From Pedobacter nototheniae (GTDB lineage Bacteria; Bacteroidota; Bacteroidia; Sphingobacteriales; Sphingobacteriaceae): DNA of 64,000 nucleotides. The notes under the pieces were generated by a model. The model was not told the origin of the DNA and made no database searches. It saw nothing but the letters and a program-made list of their open reading frames with translations. The stretch covers positions 62,001 through 126,000 of the forward strand of contig NZ_RQRS01000015.1 of assembly GCF_004335085.1 (NCBI RefSeq), written 5' to 3'. The stretch's first letter is position 1, and every line of letters begins with the position of its first letter. The position numbers and the translations under genes were made by a program. This document shows positions 26,680 through 35,830 of this stretch, piece after piece.

Positions 26680-27870
26680 ATGAATTTCAAGTACCTCAGT
26701 AAACTTGCTTTTTCTGCAATCTCAATGGTTTTGGTGTTTGGTAAATCGAACGCACAAGTTACTATTGGTGGTACTCAAACAAATGGAAGTGAGTCAAATA
26801 ACATTATAACAGCAGTACCTTTCATGTTGATTACGCCTGATGCACGTGCTGGTGCAATGGGTGATGCCGGCGTTGCGGTACCTGGTGATGTAAATTCGGC
26901 AAGTATGAATCCAGCTAAACTTGCATTTTTAGATAAACCTTACGGCTTCTCTATTTCTTATAGCCCTTGGTTAAAGAGTTTGGTTCCTGATATAAACCTA
27001 GCCTATTTAGGTGGTTTTTATAAGCTTGATGACCGAAATACCATTGGGGCTTCGTTAAGGTATTTTTCTTTAGGTCAAATTCAATTAACAGATATTAACC
27101 AACAGGATTTAGGTATTTCCAATCCTAATGAGCTTGCATTTGATATAACTTTTGCACGTACCTTTGGAAATGAATTTTCGTTGGGTAGCTCAGTAAGATA
27201 TATTTATTCTAATTTGGCAAGTGGGCAATTTTCATCAACAGGGCAAGTTCATAGTGGTAATGCGTTAGCGGTTGATGTTGCTGGTTTGTATAAAACATCA
27301 ACTACGATGTTTGGTAAAAATACAATTTTATCTGCCGGAGCGAATATCTCAAATATTGGAACAAAAATGAGTTATTCTGATGGTGGAACTAACTTTTTCT
27401 TGCCAACCAATCTTAAAATTGGTGGAGCATCAACCATCGCTATTGATGATTTAAGTACATTTACATTAGCACTTGATTTTAATAAACTCTTAGTACCAAC
27501 ACAACCAATATACGATTCTAATGGGAAAATTGTTAGCGGTAAAGATCCAAACCGATCTGTACCTGCCGGAATTTTTGGTTCTTTTAGCGATGCCCCAGGC
27601 GGTTTTAGTGAAGAATTAAAAGAAGTAGGAATTTCTACTGGTTTAGAATATTGGTATAATCAGCAGTTTGCATTAAGGGCAGGCTATAATTATCAAAACC
27701 CTATGAAAGGCGATAGCCGCTATTTTACGCTTGGTGCAGGTTTAAAATACAATGTTTTTAATATCGATTTTGCTTATCTCGTGGCAAATACACAAACAAG
27801 TCCTTTGGCAAATACCCTACGTTTTAGTCTTTTGTTTAACTTTGGTGACAAAAAGGGGTTAAAAAAATAA
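26680..27870 (+). CDS. porV: Type IX secretion outer-membrane protein PorV
   Basis: A 396-residue outer-membrane beta-barrel (FadL-like) with a signal peptide ending near KSNAQV. The segment VPFMLITPDARAGAMGDAGV, followed by SMNPAKLAF, is the PorV/LptO hallmark. PorV shuttles T9SS cargo from the translocon to the surface attachment complex and forms the scaffold for the PorU sortase. Aromatic, alternating C-terminal strands end in FSLLFNFGDKKG. PorU, often encoded next to it, is absent here. ispF follows 56 bases later. Confidence 0.93.
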   Translation: MNFKYLSKLAFSAISMVLVFGKSNAQVTIGGTQTNGSESNNIITAVPFMLITPDARAGAMGDAGVAVPGDVNSASMNPAKLAFLDKPYGFSISYSPWLKSLVPDINLAYLGGFYKLDDRNTIGASLRYFSLGQIQLTDINQQDLGISNPNELAFDITFARTFGNEFSLGSSVRYIYSNLASGQFSSTGQVHSGNALAVDVAGLYKTSTTMFGKNTILSAGANISNIGTKMSYSDGGTNFFLPTNLKIGGASTIAIDDLSTFTLALDFNKLLVPTQPIYDSNGKIVSGKDPNRSVPAGIFGSFSDAPGGFSEELKEVGISTGLEYWYNQQFALRAGYNYQNPMKGDSRYFTLGAGLKYNVFNIDFAYLVANTQTSPLANTLRFSLLFNFGDKKGLKK

Positions 27871-27926
27871 TTCTGCCTGTATTTGGTGAGTTAATTTGGA
27901 AACGCACCATTGTAACAAATTTATTT

Positions 27927-28406
27927 ATGAAGATTAGAGTAGGTTTTGGATTTGATGTCCATCAATTAAAAGATCAACATCCTTTTGTAGTTGGCGGTGT
28001 AACGCTTGAACATCATAAAGGTGCATTCGGTCATTCGGATGCAGACGTGTTATTGCATGCTATTTGTGATGCACTTTTGGGCGCAGCAAATTTGCGCGAT
28101 ATTGGTTTTCATTTTAAGAATACCGACGATCGTTGGAAAGGAATTAGCAGTTTGGTTTTATTAAAGGAAACCGTGAAATTGTTAACCGAAAAAAACTGGC
28201 AAGTTGGAAATATAGATGCAATGCTTTGTTTGGAAGCTCCAAAAATCAATCCACACATTCCGGCTATGCAGCAACATATTGCTGATGCAATTGGGATTTC
28301 GACAGATGATATTTCCATAAAAGCTACAACAAATGAACAAATGGGCTTTATTGGCAGGGAAGAGGGCGTAGTAGCTTATGCAGTTTGTTTAATTGAGAGA
28401 CATTAA
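27927..28406 (+). CDS. ispF: 2-C-methyl-D-erythritol 2,4-cyclodiphosphate synthase
   Basis: This 159-residue MEP-pathway enzyme converts CDP-methylerythritol 2-phosphate into the cyclodiphosphate. The metal ligands are in GFDVHQL and the family signature is GHSDADVLLHAICDALLGAA. The C-terminal TTNEQMGFIGREEG is also conserved. Length is normal. It is followed by a strong bidirectional terminator. Confidence 0.96.
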   Translation: MKIRVGFGFDVHQLKDQHPFVVGGVTLEHHKGAFGHSDADVLLHAICDALLGAANLRDIGFHFKNTDDRWKGISSLVLLKETVKLLTEKNWQVGNIDAMLCLEAPKINPHIPAMQQHIADAIGISTDDISIKATTNEQMGFIGREEGVVAYAVCLIERH

Positions 28407-28421
28407 GATATTTAATTATAT

Positions 28422-28463
28422 AAAAAAGCCAGACTGATGATTTTATTAGTCTGGCTTTTTTTA
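28422..28463. terminator. Bidirectional terminator between ispF and the GH18-CE4-GT2 gene
   Basis: AAAAAGCCAGACT pairs with AGTCTGGCTTTTT around a short loop, with A runs on the left and T runs on the right. It serves both converging genes. Confidence 0.88.
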
Positions 28464-28479
28464 TGTGTAGGCTTATTTG

Positions 28480-31400
28480 TTAAGCTTCGGCATCTTTTAC
28501 GCTACCTGTTCTTTTTAAAGTTCCCCAGGTTTCCAACTCACCTTTTATAGCCTTACGGAAGGAACGGAATAAAACTAAGTACATCAATTGTCTCCAAAAA
28601 AACCTTTGCGGAAAAATGTAAAGCAAATTCTTAAACTTTTCATTTTCCATTTTAAAGGCAATTGCGGCAAAAACCATATCTACAATAATGAAGATAATGT
28701 AATAGAATAATACTTGTCCGAACCCATTATGAAGGCTAAGGATGCCAGAGAAACCGGTTAGTGTTAGGTTATTAATTGCACTTAATGAGAATAAACCACT
28801 AATAAGTGAAATCAGCATAAATAAATCTGCCAAAGGGGAGAATAGGGGTAATATAATTTGGTAAATTAATATATTAGGCATTCCAACCATACCAAAATAG
28901 CCATATTTTTTGTTTAGCAGAGTCTTTCTGTTTTTCCAGAAACTTTGCATTACACCAAAACTCCAGCGGAAACGTTGCTTTAAAAGCATATTAACCGTTT
29001 CAGGTGCTTCTGTATAGGCAACAGCTGATGAACAGTTTTTAACAGTATAGCCTGCTCTTAAAATGCGCATGGTTAAATCACAATCTTCTGCAAGGGTATC
29101 AACTGTAAAGCCCCCAATTTCTAATACTACAGCTTTTCTAAAAGCTCCAATTGCACCTGGAACTACAGTAATTGTGTTCAACAAATCAAAGGCTCTTCTA
29201 TCCATATTCTGAGCAGTAATATACTCAATGGATTGCCATTTGGTAATGATGTTGTGTGCGTTTCCAACTTTAACAGTACCAGCTACGGCAGCAATTTTTT
29301 CATCATAAAAATAACGCATTAGCTCAGTTACGGCATCGGTTTTTAACTGAGTATCTGCATCAATACAAACAATATAATCTGCGCTAGCCATAGTTATACC
29401 ATAATTTAAAGCCGAAGCTTTGCCACCATTTTCTTTGCGGTAAACCTTTACTTGTGGATGGTTTCCATATTCACTATTTACCATTTCGAAAGTTTTATCC
29501 TTCGAACCGTCATCCACGAAAATCAACTCAAAGTTAGGGTAAGTAGTTTTTAATAAGCTTTTTATGGTTTGTATTGCGGTTACTTCCTCATTGTATGCAG
29601 GGATAATAATACTTACCTTTTCTGAAGGGTTTTTAACGAGTAAATGTGCATTTAACTTCGATTTTCTTCTCTGTCTGATTGCCAGATAAGCGATAAAAAT
29701 AGTACGAAGAATGGCTAATACAATTGCAATTGTAAATACAATATCCAAAAAGATATTAGCATAATAAAAGAAACTTAGGAAAAGGTAATTACTTGAACCT
29801 GTGAACCCACTATTAGCGCTCGATTGAACAGCAGGCATTAATTCTGAGCGTTTTTTACCCATTAAATCGCCAACGGTAGTAAAAGTATAACCTTTTTGCT
29901 TAAAGAACTTTATTATTCTTGGGAGGGCAGCCACGGTTGCTTCTCTATTTCCCCCAGCATCGTGCAACAATAAAACATTTCCATTATCTTGTTGCTTAAC
30001 AACCTCATTAAAGATTTGATCGGCTGTTTTTCCGGGTTCCCAATCTTCAGGATCAATATATTCACCAATATTAATGTAGTTTTCCTTTCTACTTTGTGCC
30101 ACTGGTAAAATTTCAGAAATATTTTGAGGTTCAGCGTCTGCATTAAACGGCGCTCTAAACAAAATTGTACTGTGCCCGGTTACGCATTCAATAATACGAC
30201 GGGTAGCATTTAGTTCAAATTTAACTCTACGAGGTCCAATGGTAGACATATCTGGATGAAAAAAGGTATGATTGCCAATTTCATAACCTTCATTATATTC
30301 TCTTCTCAGTAGTTCCATGTTTTTTTCGGCCATAATACCGACCACAAAAAAGCATGCTGGAACCTTTTCTTTTTTTAATATATCCAGAATTTGAGGAGTG
30401 TAAATAGGATCTGGACCATCATCAAATGTTAGTGCAATTTTTTTATCGGCTTCTCCAAAGCGTTTAATCACGTATTGAGAAGGTAAACGAATGTATTTTT
30501 GGTCTGCAATGGTAAAATTAGTTTTATCTAAGGTAAACTTAACGCTGCCTGGAGATGGGGTTGATACCAAATCCAAAATCTCTCCATTACCGATGTAGGA
30601 GATACCGCCCATTACCAAAGCCGAAATCTTACGTAAATCTATAGGTTTCTTTTTTAGAGAATCAAGGCTTAAATCATTAGAAATAAATTGCCATAATCGT
30701 TTATCCTCAGATCCTAGGCGCCACAATGCCACACCTGCAATTCCCCAATCATCCGCTTTTCTAATTAAATTAAAATTGGTAGCTGCATCGGTAAAGTATA
30801 CATCATGTCTAATTCCGTTAGCATCATTATAATTATAATTTAAGTTTGCTGATGCAGGATCATAGTTGACGGTACTTTTGTAATTAACCGCATTAATAAT
30901 TGCGGCTTCATAAGTAACAGGAACACCAATGCTTTTGCTGGGCCAATCGTAACCATAGCAAGCTAACGCCAAAATAACCTTATTTGGATCAACTTTGCTA
31001 CAAATATCATCAAGCTTATCTTCAACCCATTCTTGGTGGGAAATATCGCCAGCATTACTTTGATCATTATGCTGATCGTAAGCCATTAGGATGATATAAT
31101 CGTTATAATGTTGAAGTATTTCAGGTTTATAATCATCGTTTTCAGGCGAAATATCCTGTGAAACAATTAATTTTTCGTTATGAAACTGTGTGTACAGATT
31201 TTTCATAAAGTTGTTAAAAGAATCACTGTTTTCCAGGTTTAATTCTTCAAAATCGATGTTTATACCTTTAAAGCCATACTTTTTGGTAATGGTTATTAGG
31301 TTACTGATTAATTTCTCTTGTGCATCAGGGTTGTTTAAAAGCCTTCTAACAGCCTGGCCATCCCAATGATCTGTATTGTAATTAGAAACAACAGCAATTG

Positions 31401-31884
31401 CTGATTTTTTTCCTTCTTTAATTACCCTCAAAGCCGCGGTATCTGCCTTATCTACAATTGAATCTCCATTTAAGAAAAAAGATTCAGTTGCAATCATGTC
31501 CAAATGGCTAATATTGCGTTTTAAGTTTGATAATGATTTATCTTTCGTTCCAGCCCAACTTACGTAAAAGGCCATGTTAATACGTTTATTATTTCCACGT
31601 TTGGTCAATATTCTGTGCTCCCGATCTTTCCTGATCTTTTGGAGCTTAGATTTTAGAATGGTAAAATCTTTATATTGTTGCGACTTTTTTAAACGTTCTA
31701 ATTGTTTTTGAGTAAGCGGGGTATTGGTATTGATAAACGGCAAGTTTGGTGCCTGTACCGATGATAAAGTGTAGGCAACGCAAATAACAGCGATAATGAA
31801 GACTAAAAATAGAGTACGGCTTACCCACGTAAAAGTGTGCCATCGCCTTTTAGTCTCAGTTTGAAAGATTTGTTTTCCGGACAT
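28480..31884 (-). CDS. Three-part enzyme: GH18-like hydrolase, polysaccharide deacetylase, processive GT2
   Basis: The 1134-residue membrane protein starts with a short cytosolic tail and a helix (about 18-40). A GH18-type domain (100-425) has GINIDFEEL, giving the catalytic acidic motif. A NodB-type deacetylase (480-690) has LTFDDGPDP, NHTFFHP and LFRAPF. After another helix (710-735) comes a GT2 domain (750-1000) with SIIIPAYNEE, FVDDGSKD, CIDADT and the processive-synthase motif QRFRW, then three or four C-terminal helices. By analogy with PgaB and PgaC, it may make, deacetylate and trim a beta-linked N-acetylhexosamine polymer. The hydrolase and deacetylase would face the periplasm and the GT2 part the cytosol. 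The combination in one chain is unusual, but I recall relatives in other Bacteroidota. Confidence 0.88.
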   Translation of the reverse strand: MSGKQIFQTETKRRWHTFTWVSRTLFLVFIIAVICVAYTLSSVQAPNLPFINTNTPLTQKQLERLKKSQQYKDFTILKSKLQKIRKDREHRILTKRGNNKRINMAFYVSWAGTKDKSLSNLKRNISHLDMIATESFFLNGDSIVDKADTAALRVIKEGKKSAIAVVSNYNTDHWDGQAVRRLLNNPDAQEKLISNLITITKKYGFKGINIDFEELNLENSDSFNNFMKNLYTQFHNEKLIVSQDISPENDDYKPEILQHYNDYIILMAYDQHNDQSNAGDISHQEWVEDKLDDICSKVDPNKVILALACYGYDWPSKSIGVPVTYEAAIINAVNYKSTVNYDPASANLNYNYNDANGIRHDVYFTDAATNFNLIRKADDWGIAGVALWRLGSEDKRLWQFISNDLSLDSLKKKPIDLRKISALVMGGISYIGNGEILDLVSTPSPGSVKFTLDKTNFTIADQKYIRLPSQYVIKRFGEADKKIALTFDDGPDPIYTPQILDILKKEKVPACFFVVGIMAEKNMELLRREYNEGYEIGNHTFFHPDMSTIGPRRVKFELNATRRIIECVTGHSTILFRAPFNADAEPQNISEILPVAQSRKENYINIGEYIDPEDWEPGKTADQIFNEVVKQQDNGNVLLLHDAGGNREATVAALPRIIKFFKQKGYTFTTVGDLMGKKRSELMPAVQSSANSGFTGSSNYLFLSFFYYANIFLDIVFTIAIVLAILRTIFIAYLAIRQRRKSKLNAHLLVKNPSEKVSIIIPAYNEEVTAIQTIKSLLKTTYPNFELIFVDDGSKDKTFEMVNSEYGNHPQVKVYRKENGGKASALNYGITMASADYIVCIDADTQLKTDAVTELMRYFYDEKIAAVAGTVKVGNAHNIITKWQSIEYITAQNMDRRAFDLLNTITVVPGAIGAFRKAVVLEIGGFTVDTLAEDCDLTMRILRAGYTVKNCSSAVAYTEAPETVNMLLKQRFRWSFGVMQSFWKNRKTLLNKKYGYFGMVGMPNILIYQIILPLFSPLADLFMLISLISGLFSLSAINNLTLTGFSGILSLHNGFGQVLFYYIIFIIVDMVFAAIAFKMENEKFKNLLYIFPQRFFWRQLMYLVLFRSFRKAIKGELETWGTLKRTGSVKDAEA

Positions 31885-32020
31885 TTTTCTGATCTGATTT
31901 ATTTAACAAAACTCAACAAAACACATGAAGATTGGATGAAATTAGATCATGCAATTTCAGCATTTTATTTGATACTTGAATAAGTACACTTTAATAGAAT
32001 TGATAATGAATAAATCGGAT

Positions 32021-32055
32021 AAAAAAGCCGATACATTTTTGAATTGTATCGGCTT
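32021..32055 (-). terminator. Terminator after the pirin gene
   Basis: AAGCCGATACA (32025-32035) pairs with TGTATCGGCTT (32045-32055). The six A at 32021-32026 become a U run on the minus strand, downstream of the pirin stop. Confidence 0.8.
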
Positions 32056-32083
32056 GGAAATATATAAATTATTAAACCTTTTC

Positions 32084-32971
32084 TTAATCTTCTAAGTAGC
32101 CAAATTTACCCTGGTTATAATCAGAAATTGCCTGGTGGATTTCTTCTTCAGTATTCATTAAAAATGGGCCGTATTGCTTAATTGGTTCATTAATAGGGTC
32201 TCCACTTAAAACTAAAACTATGGCATTTTCTAAAGCTTCAAGCGTAATTTTTTCTCCATCATTATTGAAATGAACAAAGTCATTAACTTTTGCTTCTTCA
32301 GAAGCATTGATTTTGATGCTACCTTCAATAACTACAAAACCAGTGTTATAATGGGCAGGGAAATTAAAAGTAGCCTTACCACCTTTATTTAGGCGTGCAT
32401 TGTATAATTCTATAGGAGTAAAAGTGCTTGCATTACCCTTTGTACCCCCATAATTACCTGCAATTATTTCAATTTTGCCACCATTATCGGGTATATTAAG
32501 AGTTGCCATATCAGCTTGTTTAATAGCTTGATATTTCGGTTTGCTCATTTTGTTTTTTGCAGGCAAATTAACCCATAATTGTACCATTTGAAATGGCCCA
32601 CCTGCTAAACTGTATGCTTCTTCATGGTATTCTTTATGTAAAATACCGCTTGCAGCTGTCATCCACTGCACATCGCCTGGGTAAATAATACCACTATTAC
32701 CGGAACTATCATGGTGTGCTACTGCACCATGATAGGCAATGGTAACGGTTTCAAAACCTCTATGAGGATGAACGCCAACGCCTCTAGGTTCTTTGCGGGC
32801 AGAGAATTCTATTTTTGAGCCATAATCCAATAAAAAGAATGGGCTCATATTTATTTCATAACCGCTGGGAAAAAAATTATGAACCCTAAAGCCATCACCA
32901 ACCATATGCGGTGCAGGTGCTTTTAGTATATTTTTTACCCCTTTTATTTTTGCTTCCATTATTACCTCCAT
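32084..32971 (-). CDS. Pirin-family protein
   Basis: A 295-residue bicupin. The N-terminal cupin has the metal ligands in GVHPHRGFETVTIAYHG, with a later HxH region and a C-terminal pirin domain ending in GPFLMNTEEEI. Bacterial pirins act as quercetin dioxygenases or as redox-sensitive regulatory partners, and the specific role here cannot be told. The start may be the first ATG or the one four codons later (MEAKIKGV). It lies 47 bases downstream of the YceI gene on the same strand and probably shares its transcript. Confidence 0.92.
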   Translation of the reverse strand: MEVIMEAKIKGVKNILKAPAPHMVGDGFRVHNFFPSGYEINMSPFFLLDYGSKIEFSARKEPRGVGVHPHRGFETVTIAYHGAVAHHDSSGNSGIIYPGDVQWMTAASGILHKEYHEEAYSLAGGPFQMVQLWVNLPAKNKMSKPKYQAIKQADMATLNIPDNGGKIEIIAGNYGGTKGNASTFTPIELYNARLNKGGKATFNFPAHYNTGFVVIEGSIKINASEEAKVNDFVHFNNDGEKITLEALENAIVLVLSGDPINEPIKQYGPFLMNTEEEIHQAISDYNQGKFGYLED

Positions 32972-33018
32972 GGAAAAAAATTAAATTCAGCCTGCTACCT
33001 GCAGACTGATTGATTATA

Positions 33019-33549
33019 TTATGCTTGTTTTACAAACTGTAATTCGCCTAAAATGCGAACTTCTTCACTTACCATCACGCCACCAGTTTCTAAGGCAGCA
33101 TTCCAGGTTAACCCAAAATCAGAACGATTAATTTTGCCACTTAAAGTAAAGCCTGCTTTAGTGTTTCCCCAAGGATCGGTAGCGATACCACCAAACTCAG
33201 CGGTTAATTTTACGGCTTTTGTTTCGCCTTTAATAGTTAATTCACCTTTAACAATATAATCGCCGCCGTCTTTTTCTACAGAGTTCGATTTAAATTCGAT
33301 GTGAGCAAATTTTTCTGCGTCAAAGAAATCTCCACTTTTTAAGTGATTATCACGATCAGTATTTCCTGTATCCAGAGAATCAATATCACCTTTGAATGAA
33401 ATTTGAGCATTTTCAAATTCATCACCTTCAGATGTTAATTCTGCAGAAAAAGATTTCAAACTACCAGTTACAGTAGTAATCATTAAGTGTTTTACTTTAA
33501 ATTGTAATTCGCTGTGGGTTGGGTCTAAAACCCATTTAGTAGTTGCCAT
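33019..33549 (-). CDS. YceI-family protein
   Basis: A 176-residue lipocalin-like beta-barrel that may bind an isoprenoid-type lipid. The start WVLDPTHSELQFKVKHLMIT and the motif SGDFFDAEKFAHIEFKS are typical. There is no signal peptide, so unlike many YceI proteins it should be cytosolic. Its probable promoter is 36 bases upstream. Pirin follows downstream on the same strand, a pairing suggestive of oxidative-stress or redox functions, though this is only a neighbourhood inference. Confidence 0.92.
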   Translation of the reverse strand: MATTKWVLDPTHSELQFKVKHLMITTVTGSLKSFSAELTSEGDEFENAQISFKGDIDSLDTGNTDRDNHLKSGDFFDAEKFAHIEFKSNSVEKDGGDYIVKGELTIKGETKAVKLTAEFGGIATDPWGNTKAGFTLSGKINRSDFGLTWNAALETGGVMVSEEVRILGELQFVKQA

Positions 33550-33584
33550 GTTTTTTAATATTAGATTGTTTAATATTTACAACA

Positions 33585-33592
33585 CAAAAGTA
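33585..33592 (-). promoter_or_regulatory. Probable promoter of the YceI-pirin pair
   Basis: On the minus strand these bases read TACTTTTG, an exact TAnnTTTG match identical to the nuoA -7 box, 35 bases upstream of the YceI ATG. No clear -33 element. Confidence 0.45.
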
Positions 33593-33683
33593 CAGCAGGA
33601 AGTTTAGGGATGAATTGATGTATGATAAGTAATTGAAAAGATTGAATGAGAGAGTATTTGAGTGAGAGAATTAGAGAATAATA

Positions 33684-33763
33684 GATTGCGCATAATTCAT
33701 TCATTCCAACTTCAAGAATTAAGGATTACGCATAATTCCCTCATTCCAACTTCAGCAGTTCAA
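33684..33763. repeat. 40-bp imperfect tandem duplication
   Basis: GATTGCGCATAATTC at 33684 and GATTACGCATAATTC at 33724 begin two copies of a unit with a period of exactly 40; both continue with TCATTCCAACTTCA. The stretch just before it (33640-33680) is a degenerate GAATGAG/GTGAGA low-complexity run. It is noncoding, downstream of the Crp/Fnr gene. Confidence 0.65.
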
Positions 33764-33769
33764 AATCAC

Positions 33770-34357
33770 TTAAGGTCTGAAGTGTTTATTTGCAAGTTCT
33801 TTTCTAACTCGGCTTAAAGATTCTGGTGTAATGCCAAGGTAAGAGGCGATCATCCATTGTGGTACTCGAAGGGTAAGATTTGGATATAGTTTTATAAAAT
33901 CAAGGTATCTTTCTTCGGCAGTTGCGCTTAACAGCATATTGATTCGCTTTTGCATAAAACGGATAGAATTGTTAAGCATTGTGATGTTTAATGGCAATAA
34001 ACATGGCACTTTTCTTGAAGCTTCGGCCATAAAATCGTTATTCATTAATACAACTTCGGTAGTTTCAATGGCATCAATAAAGAAAATTGATGGTTCATTA
34101 ACCATATTGTTCCTGTCTGAAATGAGCCAGTTTTCTGGAGCAAATTGCAAAATATGTTCTTTCCCTTTTGCATCAATGGAGTAGGCTCTTAACAAACCTT
34201 TTCCTACAAAAAAGCCGTGCTTAAACATATCTCCCTTGTACTGTAAAATTTCATTCTTTTCGAACTTTTTTACCCTCAGGGAGGAAGAAATACTATCGAA
34301 CTGTTCGTCAGTTAATTCTATTTTAGACTGAAAATACTTTTTAAACTGTTCGATCAT
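33770..34357 (-). CDS. Crp/Fnr-family transcriptional regulator
   Basis: A 195-residue regulator with an N-terminal cyclic-nucleotide-binding-like beta-roll (FEKNEILQYKGDMFKHGFFV onwards) and a C-terminal helix-turn-helix seen in VPQWMIASYLGITPESLSRV. No cysteine cluster is present, so it is not an Fnr-type oxygen sensor. Many Bacteroidota genomes carry numerous such single regulators with unknown ligands. It starts 12 bases after the small Feo-associated gene, and the two are probably cotranscribed. Confidence 0.9.
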   Translation of the reverse strand: MIEQFKKYFQSKIELTDEQFDSISSSLRVKKFEKNEILQYKGDMFKHGFFVGKGLLRAYSIDAKGKEHILQFAPENWLISDRNNMVNEPSIFFIDAIETTEVVLMNNDFMAEASRKVPCLLPLNITMLNNSIRFMQKRINMLLSATAEERYLDFIKLYPNLTLRVPQWMIASYLGITPESLSRVRKELANKHFRP

Positions 34358-34369
34358 AAAGAATAGAAG

Positions 34370-34528
34370 TTACTTCTTCTCAGGTTTAATGTCAGAAAAA
34401 TCTACGCCGCATTTGCAATTTCCGCCGCAGCCATCTTTCTTGATTTGTAAAGATTTATAAACCAAGCGGCCAACATACACTAATGCAACCGCAAAAAGTA
34501 AAAAGACTAATATGGTTTGAGTATTCAT
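34370..34528 (-). CDS. FeoB-associated Cys-rich membrane protein
   Basis: This 52-residue protein has one N-terminal transmembrane helix (about 5-25) and a short cytosolic tail with a cysteine cluster, DGCGGNCKCG. This matches the family usually found beside the ferrous-iron transporter FeoB. No feoB is in the window, so here it is an orphan. The frame remains open upstream, but the ATG at 34528 is the appropriate start. A -7-like TATATTTG on the minus strand (34533-34540) lies only 5 bases before it. Confidence 0.75.
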   Translation of the reverse strand: MNTQTILVFLLFAVALVYVGRLVYKSLQIKKDGCGGNCKCGVDFSDIKPEKK

Positions 34529-34592
34529 GATACAAATATAAAATGCTTTTGTCTTTTTGTGTTCAATTGAATGTAATATTACAGGTATTATG

Positions 34593-35780
34593 CTATTTTT
34601 CCATAAACCCAATAGTGCCACCAACCCAATCAAAATCAGCATTATATCTAACACCAATCATTTTACCCCTGCTTAAGCGGGCTAAATTTATACAAAGTTG
34701 AGGCTCTTCTCCATCTGCCCATAAGTACATTAATCTTATTTCAGCCTTTACGCCGCCATCAGGAGCTTGTACTGCTGGTTCGTAATTTACTTTTCTTTGC
34801 AATATCCAGTTTTCGGGATCTTTGATGTTTTCTATGTCGGCTTCGCTCACATCAATAATAACTCCCATACCTGCAAAAGAGAATAAAGGTTTTAAAACAT
34901 AGTTTTCTAAATCTACAGGGATGCTATCTAACTGATTCAAAAAACGAGTTTCTGGAACAAATTCGCTATCCAAAAATGGCATGGTGTATTTGCTGATTCG
35001 GTAAAACCAATTTGGATGTGTTACCCATTCTACATCTAATTCTTCTCGAGGATTGAAGCTATTTTTAAAAAGACCTTCATTATCGGCAATTTCATCAAAA
35101 ATAAGACGGTTGTAAATTCTTTTTAACTGAATTTGTTTTCCATTTTCCTCATAAAAAAGCTGCTTTCCAATTCGCTTGATGTCTTCCAGTGCCAGAATTT
35201 TGATTCCCAACATTTTTTGAGTGACAAAAAAGTCAATTGCTGTTTTTTGGTTTGGCGCATCAACATCCATTAAAGCAACTTCTGTTGGCTGGTGTTTACC
35301 AATAATTATCTTTTTTAGTAGCTGAGTATATTTTTGTTCATCAAAGCCATTTAAAAAATAATCTGTCGTGTTATCTAATTCGAAAGATTCGCGGTACGTT
35401 TTTGCAAGATGATTTTGAAAGCCATAAAGTGATGGAAAACCTTGCATTTCGATCAACATTGGCGTTAACTCGCCTGTTTTATTTTTACAAATTCCAAAGT
35501 CGAATGTTAAAAAATGGGGATGATCGTTCTCATTAGGCACGTTCCATTGTTTTGGAATTGCACTTTGAGTTAAAGCCTTAAAATTGGGTTGTTTAATTAA
35601 ATCGACAATTTCATTTCCTGCAGCTATTAATTTTTCCTTTAATTGCTTGGGGATAAAAACGGGCGTTTCTGCCACCCTGAAAGGTATTTCTGGATAGCCT
35701 GCTTCAAGTTTTTTTATAAATTGGAGATACTTTTCTTCAGTAAATTGCTGGTTATATTTTTGACGTTGAGCAGGTATCAT
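34593..35780 (-). CDS. ATP-grasp-like ligase, last gene of the amidoligase cassette
   Basis: A 395-residue soluble protein. The C-terminal half has features of an ATP-grasp fold: a lysine and glycine-rich stretch in NYVLKPLFSFAGMGVIID, an adenine-contacting segment WILQRKVNYEP, and charged strands with EIRLMYLWADGEEPQLCIN. The N-terminal half contains FDFGICKNKTGELTPMLIEM. The substrates are not predictable. It follows the glutamine-amidotransferase gene by 50 bases on the same strand. Given the neighbours, it probably joins an amino acid or amine to a carboxylate. Confidence 0.6.
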   Translation of the reverse strand: MIPAQRQKYNQQFTEEKYLQFIKKLEAGYPEIPFRVAETPVFIPKQLKEKLIAAGNEIVDLIKQPNFKALTQSAIPKQWNVPNENDHPHFLTFDFGICKNKTGELTPMLIEMQGFPSLYGFQNHLAKTYRESFELDNTTDYFLNGFDEQKYTQLLKKIIIGKHQPTEVALMDVDAPNQKTAIDFFVTQKMLGIKILALEDIKRIGKQLFYEENGKQIQLKRIYNRLIFDEIADNEGLFKNSFNPREELDVEWVTHPNWFYRISKYTMPFLDSEFVPETRFLNQLDSIPVDLENYVLKPLFSFAGMGVIIDVSEADIENIKDPENWILQRKVNYEPAVQAPDGGVKAEIRLMYLWADGEEPQLCINLARLSRGKMIGVRYNADFDWVGGTIGFMEK

Positions 35781-35830
35781 AATAAGCTTATTTAAGATTT
35801 TCGTGCTTACAGGAATAAGGTATTATTGCG

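Noticed and set aside
34533-34540. Minus-strand TATATTTG as a promoter for the Feo-associated gene
   Set aside because: It lies 5 bases from the start codon, so it would need a leaderless transcript, and such words are frequent by chance in AT-rich DNA.
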